Both the position numbers and the translations under genes were made by a program. Source: CAVSLM01 sp963728895 (GTDB taxonomy: Bacteria; Pseudomonadota; Gammaproteobacteria; JBBQDK01). From it: a DNA stretch of 64,000 bases. Below the pieces are notes generated by a model. It had not been told where the DNA came from, made no database searches, and saw only the letters and a program-made list of their open reading frames with translations. Positions 27,136-36,041 of the stretch are shown here, in pieces. Where the stretch lies: positions 186,001 through 250,000 of the forward strand of contig CAVSLM010000001.1 in the NCBI GenBank assembly GCA_963728895.1, in the 5' to 3' direction. Position 1 is the first letter of the stretch. The number at the start of each line of letters is the position of its first letter.

Positions 27136-27709
27136 ATGACTACCGGCCATGTTGAGGACCCACTCGCAGAAGGACTGGTTTACCAAGCCCTGCTGCCCAT
27201 GGACTGGATACCTGTAGTTCAGCTCCCCGACGCCGGGGAAGTCGCCCGTCTGAATATTGTCAATGAGAACGCCTTGCGTACCATGACGGCTCTCGACGAG
27301 TGTTTCCCAGAGGCGGCTGAAGATCACGTTAGTCAGAGTCATGAATTGAGCCGCCTGGAATCGAAATTGGACGTACTGCTCGACATGGTCGCGCAGGTTC
27401 TCGAGAAGCATGTAGCTCTTCCACCCGCAGTCAATTTGAGGTTGGGCGCACGCGGCTGCGAGTGGGTGTGTCAAGGTGCGCCCCCTCAGCCACAGTCCTA
27501 CGTCAGGCTGAGCGTGCTTCCCTGAGCCGCGTTATCCCCGTTCGTTGCAGTTCGTGGGTTTCGTGGTCGCCGTTGCTGATGACGAGGAAGGCACTTGGTG
27601 CGTGGCGGCTTTCCAAGGGTGCGGTCAGGCGGTGCAGGAGCGATTGGAGAAGCTGATCTTTCGGCACCATCGACGCAGCATCGCTCACGCCCGAAATCCC
27701 CGCATCTAA
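27136..27709 (+). CDS. PilZ-type flagella-linked protein, frame broken near 27520
   Basis: The first part (MTTGHVEDPLAEGLVYQALL to VNLRLGARGCEWVCQG) ends at a stop at 27525. Dropping one C from the CCC at 27520-27522 continues VLPEPRYPRSLQFVGFVVAV, ADDEEGTWCVAAFQGCGQAV and QERLEKLIFRHHRRSIAHAR to TAA at 27709, about 190 residues. The layout (N-terminal extension, then a beta-rich domain with VRLSVLPEP and a hydrophobic F-V-V strand) resembles the PilZ-type proteins that sit beside fliS/fliT in gammaproteobacteria. The classical RxxxR and DxSxxG c-di-GMP residues are not clear, so binding of the nucleotide is not assured. Confidence 0.55.
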
Positions 27710-28077
27710 CGCACCGAGTGACCAGGATCACAAGCTACACGGTCGCGGACTCATCCATCCTTCCAGGACCTGAACTGTAGACGGGGCGCGCGGAGCAGGT
27801 CGTGCCGTCGGAGGTCCTTTGGCTGAGACAATTTTTTGACATTCGACTTCGTCGGTGGTTAACTGCACGCGGCCATCGTAGGTTCAGGGTGACTGCCCCG
27901 CCCGCATGAGAGCGGGACGCGGTGCCCCAGTTCGGCGTTTGAAGAAGAACAATAGTCAACGAGTCCGGTCGTCGTCACATAAGCAGCCGCGCCCCGACGC
28001 GTGAGGGGAATTCAGCGGACGTTGTATGCCGCGGATAGCCGATGCAATCGCAGACGGACGGTTGGGATGAGAAAAAA
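27710..28077. other. Non-coding region upstream of fleQ with a possible sigma-70 promoter
   Basis: 368 bases. At 27836-27864 a perfect -35 TTGACA is followed after 17 bases by TTAACT, a weak -10, which would suit sigma-70 transcription of the master regulator. A small hairpin CCCGC/GCGGG lies near 27895-27920. No gene was recognised. Confidence 0.4.
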
Positions 28078-29511
28078 ATGTCTGAGATCAAGGTCCTCGT
28101 TATTGAAACTGACCAGCAACGGCGCAATGAACTCCGGACCGTTCTCGAGTTCATCGATTATCTGCCGGTGGTGGTCGACGGGCCCGAGTGGCAGGGTCTG
28201 CTCCAGGACTGCGGGGAGTATCTGGCTGTATTGATCGGTGAATGTCAGCCAGACCTCGACGTACTGATTAGCGAGGTGAAGCGGATCGACGCCCAACTTC
28301 CCGTTCTCGCTGTTGGCTCCAGAGAAGCTACCGCCACCTCCGAAGGGGAAGAAGTCGCTGGGATTCTTGCCCAGGTGGAACTCCCGCTGCGTTACGCCCA
28401 ACTCAGCAACGCATTACACCAGGCTGAGCTTTACCGCGAGAGTCACCAAAAACGTTGTAGTCGCCGCCCTGTTGAATTGTTCCGCAGTCTCGTAGGAAAC
28501 AGCAGAGCGATAAATAGCATTCGCGTGCTTGTCGAACAGGTCGCTGCGTCTGATGCCACTGTTCTGATTCTGGGTGAGTCGGGGACGGGGAAAGAGGTGG
28601 TCGCGCGAAATCTCCACTACTACTCGTCGAGACGAAACAAGCCATTCGTTCCTATTAATTGTGGTGCGATTCCTGGCGATCTTCTGGAGAGCGAGCTCTT
28701 TGGTCATGAGAAGGGGGCATTCACAGGGGCGATCAGTGCCCGTCAGGGACGTTTTGAGCTTGCCGAGGGAGGCACGTTGTTTCTCGACGAAATTGGCGAC
28801 ATGAGCCTTCCGATGCAGGTGAAGCTGCTACGGGTTTTGCAGGAGCGAACTTTCGAGCGGGTTGGCAGCAATAAGAGCATTCAGACAGACGTTCGCATCA
28901 TAGCAGCAACACACCGTAACCTCGAAGAAGCCATCATGCATGGCAAGTTTCGGGAGGATCTTTACTACAGGCTTAACGTCTTCCCGATCGAGATGCCTCC
29001 CCTTCGTAAACGGACCGAGGATATCCCGCTGCTCATCAATGAACTGATTGCGCGGATTGAGCACGAGAAGCGCGGTTCGGTTCGCCTTACGTCGGCTGCT
29101 GTAATGTCACTCTGTGCTTACACTTGGCCCGGGAACGTGCGCGAACTGGCGAATCTCATCGAACGGTTGGCGATACTGCATCCGTTCGGAATTGTTGATG
29201 CGCACGATCTCCCTGAGAAGTTCCAGACTGGCGCGAGAGTTTCGGACGGACCTGCACAAGTGCAGGCAACCCACGTAACTATCCCGGCCTCACTTCCTGT
29301 AAGTCCCCTCGATCCACGGCTGCCAAGCGAAGGAATGGACCTACGCGAACACCTCAGCAACCTGGAAATTACTTTCATCCGGCAAGCGTTGGATGACGCC
29401 GACGGCGTCGTAGCGCATGCGGCGAAGCGACTCGGCATGCGTCGTACGACACTAGTCGAGAAGCTTCGCAAGTACGGTCTCCACAGGGGGGACGAGCTGT
29501 CAGGCTTTTGA
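28078..29511 (+). CDS. fleQ: FleQ, sigma-54-dependent master regulator of flagellar genes
   Basis: 477 residues from the ATG at 28078 (MSEIKVLVIETDQQRRNELR). The N-terminal domain is receiver-like but lacks the phosphorylated Asp (the place reads AVLIGECQPDLD), as in FleQ. The AAA+ domain has Walker A GESGTGKEV, the sigma-54 loop GAFTGA, Walker B GGTLFLDEIGDM and FREDLYYRLNVFP. The Fis-type helix-turn-helix is AAKRLGMRRTTLVEKLRKYG. In Pseudomonas it activates class II flagellar promoters with RpoN and binds c-di-GMP. Here it stands before fleS-fleR as in that genus. Confidence 0.94.
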   Translation: MSEIKVLVIETDQQRRNELRTVLEFIDYLPVVVDGPEWQGLLQDCGEYLAVLIGECQPDLDVLISEVKRIDAQLPVLAVGSREATATSEGEEVAGILAQVELPLRYAQLSNALHQAELYRESHQKRCSRRPVELFRSLVGNSRAINSIRVLVEQVAASDATVLILGESGTGKEVVARNLHYYSSRRNKPFVPINCGAIPGDLLESELFGHEKGAFTGAISARQGRFELAEGGTLFLDEIGDMSLPMQVKLLRVLQERTFERVGSNKSIQTDVRIIAATHRNLEEAIMHGKFREDLYYRLNVFPIEMPPLRKRTEDIPLLINELIARIEHEKRGSVRLTSAAVMSLCAYTWPGNVRELANLIERLAILHPFGIVDAHDLPEKFQTGARVSDGPAQVQATHVTIPASLPVSPLDPRLPSEGMDLREHLSNLEITFIRQALDDADGVVAHAAKRLGMRRTTLVEKLRKYGLHRGDELSGF

Positions 29512-29564
29512 CGCATCGTGTGCGCATTCAATGCAACCTACTCTTTTTAGGCAGAGTTCAAGAC

Positions 29565-29580
29565 AGGCACGCATTTTGCT
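29565..29580 (+). promoter_or_regulatory. Sigma-54 promoter of fleSR
   Basis: AGGCACGCATTTTGCT matches the -24/-12 consensus except for its first base. It lies 62 bases before fleS, in the 131-base gap after fleQ, and fits FleQ-dependent control of fleSR. Confidence 0.7.
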
Positions 29581-29642
29581 GGCTTCCCGTGAGCCGTGCG
29601 TTTCATACCGGCCAAGATTCGTTCGGGAGGTGCGACATCTTT

Positions 29643-30872
29643 ATGAATTTTCATGTGCGAGAACGCGAGTTGGAGGACGCCTTCAATCTGTTCAGCAGGA
29701 TGTCCTCACAGCTCGAAGTTTCGTACCGTGACCTGGAACGGCGCGTCGGGCAGCTGACCGAAGAACTCGCGGCTGCCCATGGTGATCGCCTGCAGCATCT
29801 GATCGCTCGCGAGCGTATGGCCAAGCGTCTTCAGGGGCTCCTTGAAGCATTGCCTGGCGGCGTCGTAGTCATAGATGAGGATGGCCTGATCGCCGAATGT
29901 AATCCGGCGGCCATAGACTTGCTTGGCAACCCGTTGCTGGGCGCACGCTGGTCGGATGTCGCAACCACTGCATTTGTTGCACTCGATCACGATGGCCGCG
30001 AGTTGACGCTGAACAACGGTCGTCGCGTGGCCCTGCTGACCCGTCCTCTGGGCGAAGAACCAGGCCAGATCTTCCTGTTGACGGATGTCACGGAAACGCG
30101 CGCCCTGCAGAAGGCGCTGGAACGCCGTAACCGACTTACAGCGATGGGTGAGATGCTCGCGCGACTTGCTCACCAAGTACGCACACCACTGGCATCCGCA
30201 TTGCTGTCCATCGACACTCTCTCTCATCATAAGCTTGCTACTCAGGAGCGCGTCCGCATCGCTGAACGTGTCCGCTCTCGTTTGCACCATCTGGACCGCA
30301 TGATCAACGATATGCTGGCGTTTGCACGCGGCGATTTCTCCACCCTGCCAGCACAGTTCACGACCCGCGAATTGCTTAAAGACTTTTCCGTAGGTTACGA
30401 ACCGCAGCTGCGCCGAATTTCGGGGCTGCTGGACCTTCGCAATGAAGTGCCCGATGCAACGCTCTGCGGCAGCCGGGAAGCTTTGGTTGGCGCACTTTTC
30501 AATCTCGCCACTAATGCCGCACAGACTAGAGCACACGGGCTGGTGATCACGCTCGAGGCACGGGCGGAGTCGAACGATATGCTACGCCTTCGGTTCGGGG
30601 ACAATGGGCCGGGAATCGGGGAGGAGAACCGCGATCGCGTATTCGAGCCGTTCTTCACCACGCGTACCGACGGTACTGGCCTTGGTCTGGCCATCGTCCG
30701 ATCCACAGTGCGAGCCCATGGCGGAAACATCTGGATCGAGTCGACGTCCAGCCATGGAACCATCTTTGCGATGGAGTTGCCGCTGAGCGGGCACAACGTG
30801 CTCGCCAGCAGCCTGGAAAGTCCGTCGGTCTCCCGTCTCGGCGATCTGAACTCAGCAAGAAACCTGCCTTGA
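29643..30872 (+). CDS. fleS: FleS (FlrB-type), flagellar sensor histidine kinase
   Basis: 409 residues from the ATG at 29643 (MNFHVRERELEDAFNLFSRM), which has GGAGG upstream at long spacing. A coiled coil leads to a PAS domain (about 65-165: LEALPGGVVVIDEDGLIAEC), then HisKA with the phosphorylated His in LARLAHQVRTPLASALLSID, and the ATPase boxes GDNGPGIGEENRDRVFEPFF and GTGLGLAIVRSTVRAHGG. No membrane helix, so it is cytoplasmic. It phosphorylates FleR, encoded 10 bases downstream. Confidence 0.93.
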   Translation: MNFHVRERELEDAFNLFSRMSSQLEVSYRDLERRVGQLTEELAAAHGDRLQHLIARERMAKRLQGLLEALPGGVVVIDEDGLIAECNPAAIDLLGNPLLGARWSDVATTAFVALDHDGRELTLNNGRRVALLTRPLGEEPGQIFLLTDVTETRALQKALERRNRLTAMGEMLARLAHQVRTPLASALLSIDTLSHHKLATQERVRIAERVRSRLHHLDRMINDMLAFARGDFSTLPAQFTTRELLKDFSVGYEPQLRRISGLLDLRNEVPDATLCGSREALVGALFNLATNAAQTRAHGLVITLEARAESNDMLRLRFGDNGPGIGEENRDRVFEPFFTTRTDGTGLGLAIVRSTVRAHGGNIWIESTSSHGTIFAMELPLSGHNVLASSLESPSVSRLGDLNSARNLP

Positions 30873-30882
30873 GGAAGCGCAG

Positions 30883-32247
30883 ATGAGCCATGCAACCGTA
30901 CTGATTGTCGAGGACGACCTGTCATTGCGCGAAGCGCTTTGCGACACATTGTCCTTGGCGGGCTACCTGGTAGCGGCTGCCCCCGACGGGCATTCAGCAC
31001 TCGAACTGCTTGGGCGTGAGCAAGTGGGTATGGTATTCAGCGATGTTCAGATGCAGCGTATGGACGGACATAGTCTGCTCAAGCGGCTGAAGTCGTCGCG
31101 CCCCGACTTGCCTGTCGTGCTTATGACGGCCTACGGAACCATTCAAAACGCCGTCGATGCTATGCGTGATGGTGCCGCGGACTACCTGGTGAAACCGTTT
31201 GATTCCGAGGCTCTTGTCAGTCTGGTTCGCCGATATCTAATTGAGCCGCCCCAGGTGGATGACGGGCCAGTCGCCGAAGACCCACACAGCCGCAGAATGC
31301 TCGATCTCGCTACCCGGGTTGCCGCCAGCGAAGCTACTGTGATGATCAGCGGACCCAGCGGCACAGGAAAAGAGGTTTTGGCGCGCTATCTCCATCGGCA
31401 CTCGGGGCGGGCTGCTGGTCCCTTCGTCGCGGTCAATTGTGCGGCAATTCCCGAGAACATGCTTGAAGCCATGCTTTTCGGATACGAGAAGGGTGCCTTC
31501 ACTGGAGCGCACAGTGCTACGCCAGGCAAGTTCGAGCAGGCTCAAGGAGGCACACTACTGCTGGACGAGATATCCGAAATGAGTCTCCCCCTGCAGGCGA
31601 AGCTGCTGCGAGTTCTGCAAGAGCGCGAGGTGGAGCGGCTCGGGGCGCGGAAGAGCCTGAAGCTCGACGTGTGGGTGCTCACAACGTCAAACCGGAATTT
31701 GCGCGCCGAAGTTGACGCGGGGCGTTTTCGTGAGGATCTGTTCTATCGACTGAATGTTTTTCCCCTGTTTATCCACGCGCTGCGCGACCGTCCGGGTGAC
31801 ATTCTGCCCCTCGCGCGCCGCCTTCTGGAACGGCACTGCCCGGCAGGTCGCCCGCTCCCGTCGCTGACCGAAGACGCGGTACAACGACTGCTCGCCTATC
31901 ATTGGCCTGGAAACGTCCGCGAGTTGGAGAACATCCTGCAGCGTGCCCTCATCCTGCAGACCGGTGCCTGGATAGACACGTACGATCTATGCTTCGAGAT
32001 TCCTGCGGTGGGGGCTGGTTCCGCTCTGACCAGGAACTGTCACGCGGTCGCACCGGCCCTTGGCGATGAACTTAAGTCCAGCGAACGCCGATTGATACTG
32101 GAAGCCTTGGAGGCTGATCACGGCAACCGCAAACGCGCCGCCCAACGACTGGGCATCAGTCCTCGCACGCTTCGCTACAAGCTGGCGCAAATGCGTGAAG
32201 CGGGTTTGGAAATCCCGTTTTACTCAGCTGGTGCGGAAAGTGCATAG
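30883..32247 (+). CDS. fleR: FleR (FlrC-type), sigma-54-dependent response regulator
   Basis: 454 residues. The receiver domain has the acidic pair in VLIVEDDLSLREA, the phosphorylated Asp in VFSDVQMQRMDGH and lysine in YLVKPF. The AAA+ domain shows GPSGTGKEVLARYLH, GAFTGA, GGTLLLDEISEM and FREDLFYRLNVFP. The C-terminal helix-turn-helix is KRAAQRLGISPRTLRYKLAQ. Activates the class III (hook, rod, basal body) promoters with RpoN. Confidence 0.94.
   Translation: MSHATVLIVEDDLSLREALCDTLSLAGYLVAAAPDGHSALELLGREQVGMVFSDVQMQRMDGHSLLKRLKSSRPDLPVVLMTAYGTIQNAVDAMRDGAADYLVKPFDSEALVSLVRRYLIEPPQVDDGPVAEDPHSRRMLDLATRVAASEATVMISGPSGTGKEVLARYLHRHSGRAAGPFVAVNCAAIPENMLEAMLFGYEKGAFTGAHSATPGKFEQAQGGTLLLDEISEMSLPLQAKLLRVLQEREVERLGARKSLKLDVWVLTTSNRNLRAEVDAGRFREDLFYRLNVFPLFIHALRDRPGDILPLARRLLERHCPAGRPLPSLTEDAVQRLLAYHWPGNVRELENILQRALILQTGAWIDTYDLCFEIPAVGAGSALTRNCHAVAPALGDELKSSERRLILEALEADHGNRKRAAQRLGISPRTLRYKLAQMREAGLEIPFYSAGAESA
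32229..32244 (+). promoter_or_regulatory. Possible sigma-54 promoter of fliE
   Basis: TGGTGCGGAAAGTGCA keeps the GG and GC doublets at the right distance and five of seven bases of TGGCACG. It overlaps the last codons of fleR and lies 42 bases before fliE. A weak match. Confidence 0.35.
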
Positions 32248-32285
32248 ATCTAAGGGGCGACCCAAAATCAACGAAGGGCACCAGC

Positions 32286-32606
32286 ATGAGTGAAATCGAC
32301 GTCAATCATCTTCTCAGCCAGATGCGGGCACTCGCAGTACAGTCGCAGGGTCAGCCCCAGGAAATAACCGGCGGTGCGGAGCGGACCGATTTCGCTGCTC
32401 TTCTGCGTGATTCGATCGACCGTGTGAACGAAACGCAGCAGCGGGCCAACGGTCTGGCAGAAACTTTCGAGCGCGGCGACGGCGACGTGGACTTGGCCCA
32501 GGTGATGGTCGCGCTCCAAAAGGCAACGTTGTCTTTCCAGGCAATGACCCAGGTGCGCAACAAGCTGGTATCGGCGTACCAGGAAATCATGGGCATGCCG
32601 GTATAA
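32286..32606 (+). CDS. fliE: FliE, hook-basal body junction protein
   Basis: 106 residues. The C-terminus VDLAQVMVALQKATLSFQAM followed by TQVRNKLVSAYQEIMGMPV is the FliE signature. It joins the MS ring to the rod and is the first rod-type export substrate. First of fliEFGHIJK. Confidence 0.96.
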   Translation: MSEIDVNHLLSQMRALAVQSQGQPQEITGGAERTDFAALLRDSIDRVNETQQRANGLAETFERGDGDVDLAQVMVALQKATLSFQAMTQVRNKLVSAYQEIMGMPV

Positions 32607-32742
32607 GCTGAAAGACCGCGGAACGCCGCTGTCGCGTGCGCTGAATCACAATTTCTCACCACGGAGCACGGTATCAAGTCCGCAGAATGAACCGCACGTG
32701 TGATGCGCGGACAAGACATCGAAACGGGACCTATCACGGCAT

Positions 32743-34386
32743 ATGGCACTGGTAAAGGCAGAAGCAGTACAAGGCTTCGTGCGGCTACCGGCGGTGCGCC
32801 AGCTCGGGCTCATGGTGGGGCTCGCCGCCAGCGTCGCGTTAGGTGTCGCCGTAGTGTTATGGTCACAGGAGCCGAACTACAGCCTGTTGTATGGAAATCT
32901 CACGGACAAAGATGCAGGCAATGTTCTGGAGGCACTGCAGAAGGCTCAGATCCCGTATCAGGTCGAGCAGGCCACCGGCGCTGTTCTTGTACCTTCGTCC
33001 AAAGTGCACGATGCACGCTTGAAGTTGGCGGAACTCGGCCTTCCCAAGGGTGGCGGGGTCGGGTTCGAGCTGCTCGAGAAGGACCAGGGTTTCGGAACGA
33101 GTCAGTTTCTCGAGGCGGCACGATATCAGCACGCGCTCGAGGGTGAGCTGGCGCGCACCATCGGTGCGCTCGGAGGAGTTCAGGATGCACGGGTACATCT
33201 GGCCATTCCAAAGGAGTCGGTGTTCGTACGCGACCGCGAACATCCCACCGCTTCGGTTTTGATTAATCTATATCCTGGCCGCGCGCTCGAGAATGAAAGC
33301 GTCGCTGCCATCGTGCATCTTGTCGCTTCCAGCGTTCCACACCTATCTCCGAATGACGTCACCGTCGTTGATCAGCAAGGTCGATTGCTCACGTCGCGCA
33401 GGTCGACACGGGAGATGGCCCTTACGGACGACCAGTTCGATTACACGCGTCGAATCGAGGCTGATTACACCAAACGGATCGAAGACATCCTGACGCCGTT
33501 GGTGGGATTGGGAGGTGTTCGAGCCCAAGTGACGGCGGACCTGGACTTTACGATGTCCGAGCAAACCCAGGAACGCTTCAACCCCGACCTGCCTGCGCTG
33601 CGCAGTGAGCAGACCTCGGAAGAACACAGCACCGGCGGAAGTACCCCCGCTGGCGTACCGGGTGCGCTGACGAATCAACCGCCCGGAGCGGGCACCACGG
33701 CGGTTCCGGTGACACCCATTGCAGGGTCCGCACCTGGCACTTCGGAATCCGCCCAGAACACCAGCCGGCAGGCAACGCGCAACTACGAGCTTGACAAGAC
33801 CATAAACCACACTCAGCTGCCGACAGGAACGATTCGGCACCTCTCGATTGCAGTCGTCATCGACGACCGTCAGACAGAGGGAGAAGACGGTGCCGTACAG
33901 CGCAAGCCGCTGACGCCTGAGGAGCTAACGCGGATTACTGCACTCGTGAAGGAAGCGGTTGGGTTTGACGCGCGGCGCGGTGACAGTGTCAACGTAATCA
34001 ATGCTTCATTCCAGGTACCCCCGGAGCCAGAACCTCTGCCGAATCCTCCGCTTTGGGAACGGCCCTGGGTGTGGGATCTGCTCAAGCAGCTGATGGGTGC
34101 GATGGGCGTCGTGCTGCTGGTATTCGGCGTATTGCGTCCGGTCTTGCGCAGTCTGGCGGAGAAGGGCAGTGCTCCAGCATTGGCGGCAGAGGGACCATCC
34201 GCTGCACGCCCCGGCGTTGCACGTGGGGTGGCGGAGGATCGGCTGAGTTTGAGTGGAGCACAGCCCGCGCAGCTTGCCGGCCCATCCGGCTACGAGCAGG
34301 GCATTCAGCTCGCTAAGACCATGGTGGCGCAGGATCCCAAACGTGTTGCGCAAGTCGTGAAGAACTGGGTAGGGAAGGATGGCTGA
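32743..34386 (+). CDS. fliF: FliF, MS-ring protein
   Basis: 547 residues with a membrane helix at about 20-42 (LGLMVGLAASVALGVAVVLW) and another at about 448-468 (LMGAMGVVLLVFGVLRPVL). The periplasmic part holds the ring-building motifs YSLLYGNLTDKDAGNVLEAL and GFELLEKDQGFGTSQFLEAA. The C-terminal tail binds FliG. Its end overlaps fliG by 8 bases. Confidence 0.97.
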   Translation: MALVKAEAVQGFVRLPAVRQLGLMVGLAASVALGVAVVLWSQEPNYSLLYGNLTDKDAGNVLEALQKAQIPYQVEQATGAVLVPSSKVHDARLKLAELGLPKGGGVGFELLEKDQGFGTSQFLEAARYQHALEGELARTIGALGGVQDARVHLAIPKESVFVRDREHPTASVLINLYPGRALENESVAAIVHLVASSVPHLSPNDVTVVDQQGRLLTSRRSTREMALTDDQFDYTRRIEADYTKRIEDILTPLVGLGGVRAQVTADLDFTMSEQTQERFNPDLPALRSEQTSEEHSTGGSTPAGVPGALTNQPPGAGTTAVPVTPIAGSAPGTSESAQNTSRQATRNYELDKTINHTQLPTGTIRHLSIAVVIDDRQTEGEDGAVQRKPLTPEELTRITALVKEAVGFDARRGDSVNVINASFQVPPEPEPLPNPPLWERPWVWDLLKQLMGAMGVVLLVFGVLRPVLRSLAEKGSAPALAAEGPSAARPGVARGVAEDRLSLSGAQPAQLAGPSGYEQGIQLAKTMVAQDPKRVAQVVKNWVGKDG

Positions 34387-35389
34387 GGCTCCCGCCCGAT
34401 TGTCTGGCACCGAACGTGCCGCAATCTTCTTGCTGAGCCTCGGCGAGCAGGAAGCGGCCGCGGTACTCAAGCACATGGGCCCCAAGGAGGTACAGAAGGT
34501 CGGTGCAGCTATGGCCTCGCTCACCAATGTTTCCAAGGATCAGGTCGGCGCCGTGCTCGATGACTTCGTCCAGACCGTGGAGAACCAGACCGCGCTTGGC
34601 GTGGGATCGGACGATTATATACGCAAGGTACTGATCTCCGCCCTCGGCGAAGACAAGGCGGATGGACTGATCGACCGGATTCTGCTTGGTCGAAACACGA
34701 AAGGCCTGGATGCGCTGAAGTGGATGGATGCACGTGCAGTGGCGGAGATCATCCGTCTGGAGCATCCACAGATCATCGCCATCGTGCTGTCCTACCTCGA
34801 GCCGGATCATGCCGCCGAAGTGCTCCAGCATCTTCCAGAGCGGGTCCGCCCCGACATCCTCATGCGTATCGCCAGTCTGGATGGCATCCAGCCGTCCGCA
34901 CTGCACGAGCTTGATGAAATTCTCGAAAAGCAATTCTCAGGCAATGCCAACGTGAAATCTTCCAGCGTGGGCGGACTGCGCAGTGCGGCCAATATCCTGA
35001 ACTTCGTCGACACTGCACAGGAAGGTCCCATTATGGACACCATCAAGGAGCTGGATGCCGATCTCGGGCAGAAGATCCAGGATCTCATGTTCGTATTCGA
35101 CAACCTCGTCGATATCGATGATCGCGGTATCCAGAGCCTGTTGCGTGAAGTTTCTACCGACTCGCTTCTGGTGGCGCTCAAGGGTGCGGAGGAAGCGGTA
35201 AAGGAGAAGATCTTCAAGAACATGTCCAAGCGGGCCGCGGAGATGCTGCGCGACGACTTGGAGGCCAAGGGACCCGTGCGGCTGGCCGAAGTGGAGGCGG
35301 CGCAAAAGGAGATTCTTGCAATTGCACGGCGCATGGCCGAAGCCGGAGACATCGTTCTAGGCGGCAAAGGCGCCGAGCAATATGTCTAA
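34379..35389 (+). CDS. fliG: FliG, motor switch protein
   Basis: 336 residues, the usual length. N-terminal SGTERAAIFLLSLGEQEAAA binds FliF; the middle EHPQIIAIVLSYLEPDHAAE carries the EHPQ motif that binds FliM; the C-terminal domain (FVFDNLVDIDDRGIQSLLRE, then KNMSKRAAEMLRDDLEAKGP) holds the charged torque residues that face the stators. Confidence 0.98.
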   Translation: MAEAPARLSGTERAAIFLLSLGEQEAAAVLKHMGPKEVQKVGAAMASLTNVSKDQVGAVLDDFVQTVENQTALGVGSDDYIRKVLISALGEDKADGLIDRILLGRNTKGLDALKWMDARAVAEIIRLEHPQIIAIVLSYLEPDHAAEVLQHLPERVRPDILMRIASLDGIQPSALHELDEILEKQFSGNANVKSSSVGGLRSAANILNFVDTAQEGPIMDTIKELDADLGQKIQDLMFVFDNLVDIDDRGIQSLLREVSTDSLLVALKGAEEAVKEKIFKNMSKRAAEMLRDDLEAKGPVRLAEVEAAQKEILAIARRMAEAGDIVLGGKGAEQYV

Positions 35390-36041
35390 GGTTATTTCGG
35401 CAGAGCAGCTCACAGAGTGCCAACGCTGGACAGTCCCTGACGTCGGAAACGTTGCCACAGGCGTTTCCCCGACGCTCCAAGTCGGACCGCTAACTGCGGA
35501 GCAGTTGGAATCGTTGCACAAGCAAGCCTATGACGAGGGATTCGCCCTGGGCAGAGAAGACGGACTTCGCGCCGGCCAGGCACAGGTAAGAGAGCGCGCC
35601 CAGCAATTCGCACGCTTGATGGCAACGCTCAGCCGTCCTTTGGACGTACTGGATCAGCAGGTGGAGCGGGAGCTGGTTGCTCTGGCAATTGCCGTGGCGC
35701 GACAACTGGTGCGCCGCGAGCTGCGTACCGACCCGGGCCAAGTCGTTGCCTCGGTGCGCGAGGCACTGGCGTCACTTCCGGTGGCTGCCCGCAACGTTCG
35801 GGTGCATTTGCATCCGGAGGACGCGAAGCTGGTGCGCGACGCGCTCAGCTTCGACGACGCAGAGCGTACTTGGACCATAGTCGAGGACGTTACCTTATCG
35901 CGCGGTGGATGCAAGGTGCTCAGCGAAACCTCCCAGGTAGATGCCGGTGTGGAAGCGCGTCTTGCGACGGTCATTGCCAGGCTTTTGGGGGGCGAACGGG
36001 CGGGCGACGAAGAACCCCCGACCGTGCCGTTACATGAATGA
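35382..36041 (+). CDS. fliH: FliH, export ATPase regulator
   Basis: 219 residues. The middle reads LHKQAYDEGFALGREDGLRA, the GxxxG-like repeat region of FliH, and the C-terminal domain VRVHLHPEDAKLVRDALSFD and RGGCKVLSETSQVDAGVEAR is conserved. It forms a complex with FliI. Overlaps fliG by 8 bases and fliI by 8 bases. Confidence 0.94.
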   Translation: MSKVISAEQLTECQRWTVPDVGNVATGVSPTLQVGPLTAEQLESLHKQAYDEGFALGREDGLRAGQAQVRERAQQFARLMATLSRPLDVLDQQVERELVALAIAVARQLVRRELRTDPGQVVASVREALASLPVAARNVRVHLHPEDAKLVRDALSFDDAERTWTIVEDVTLSRGGCKVLSETSQVDAGVEARLATVIARLLGGERAGDEEPPTVPLHE

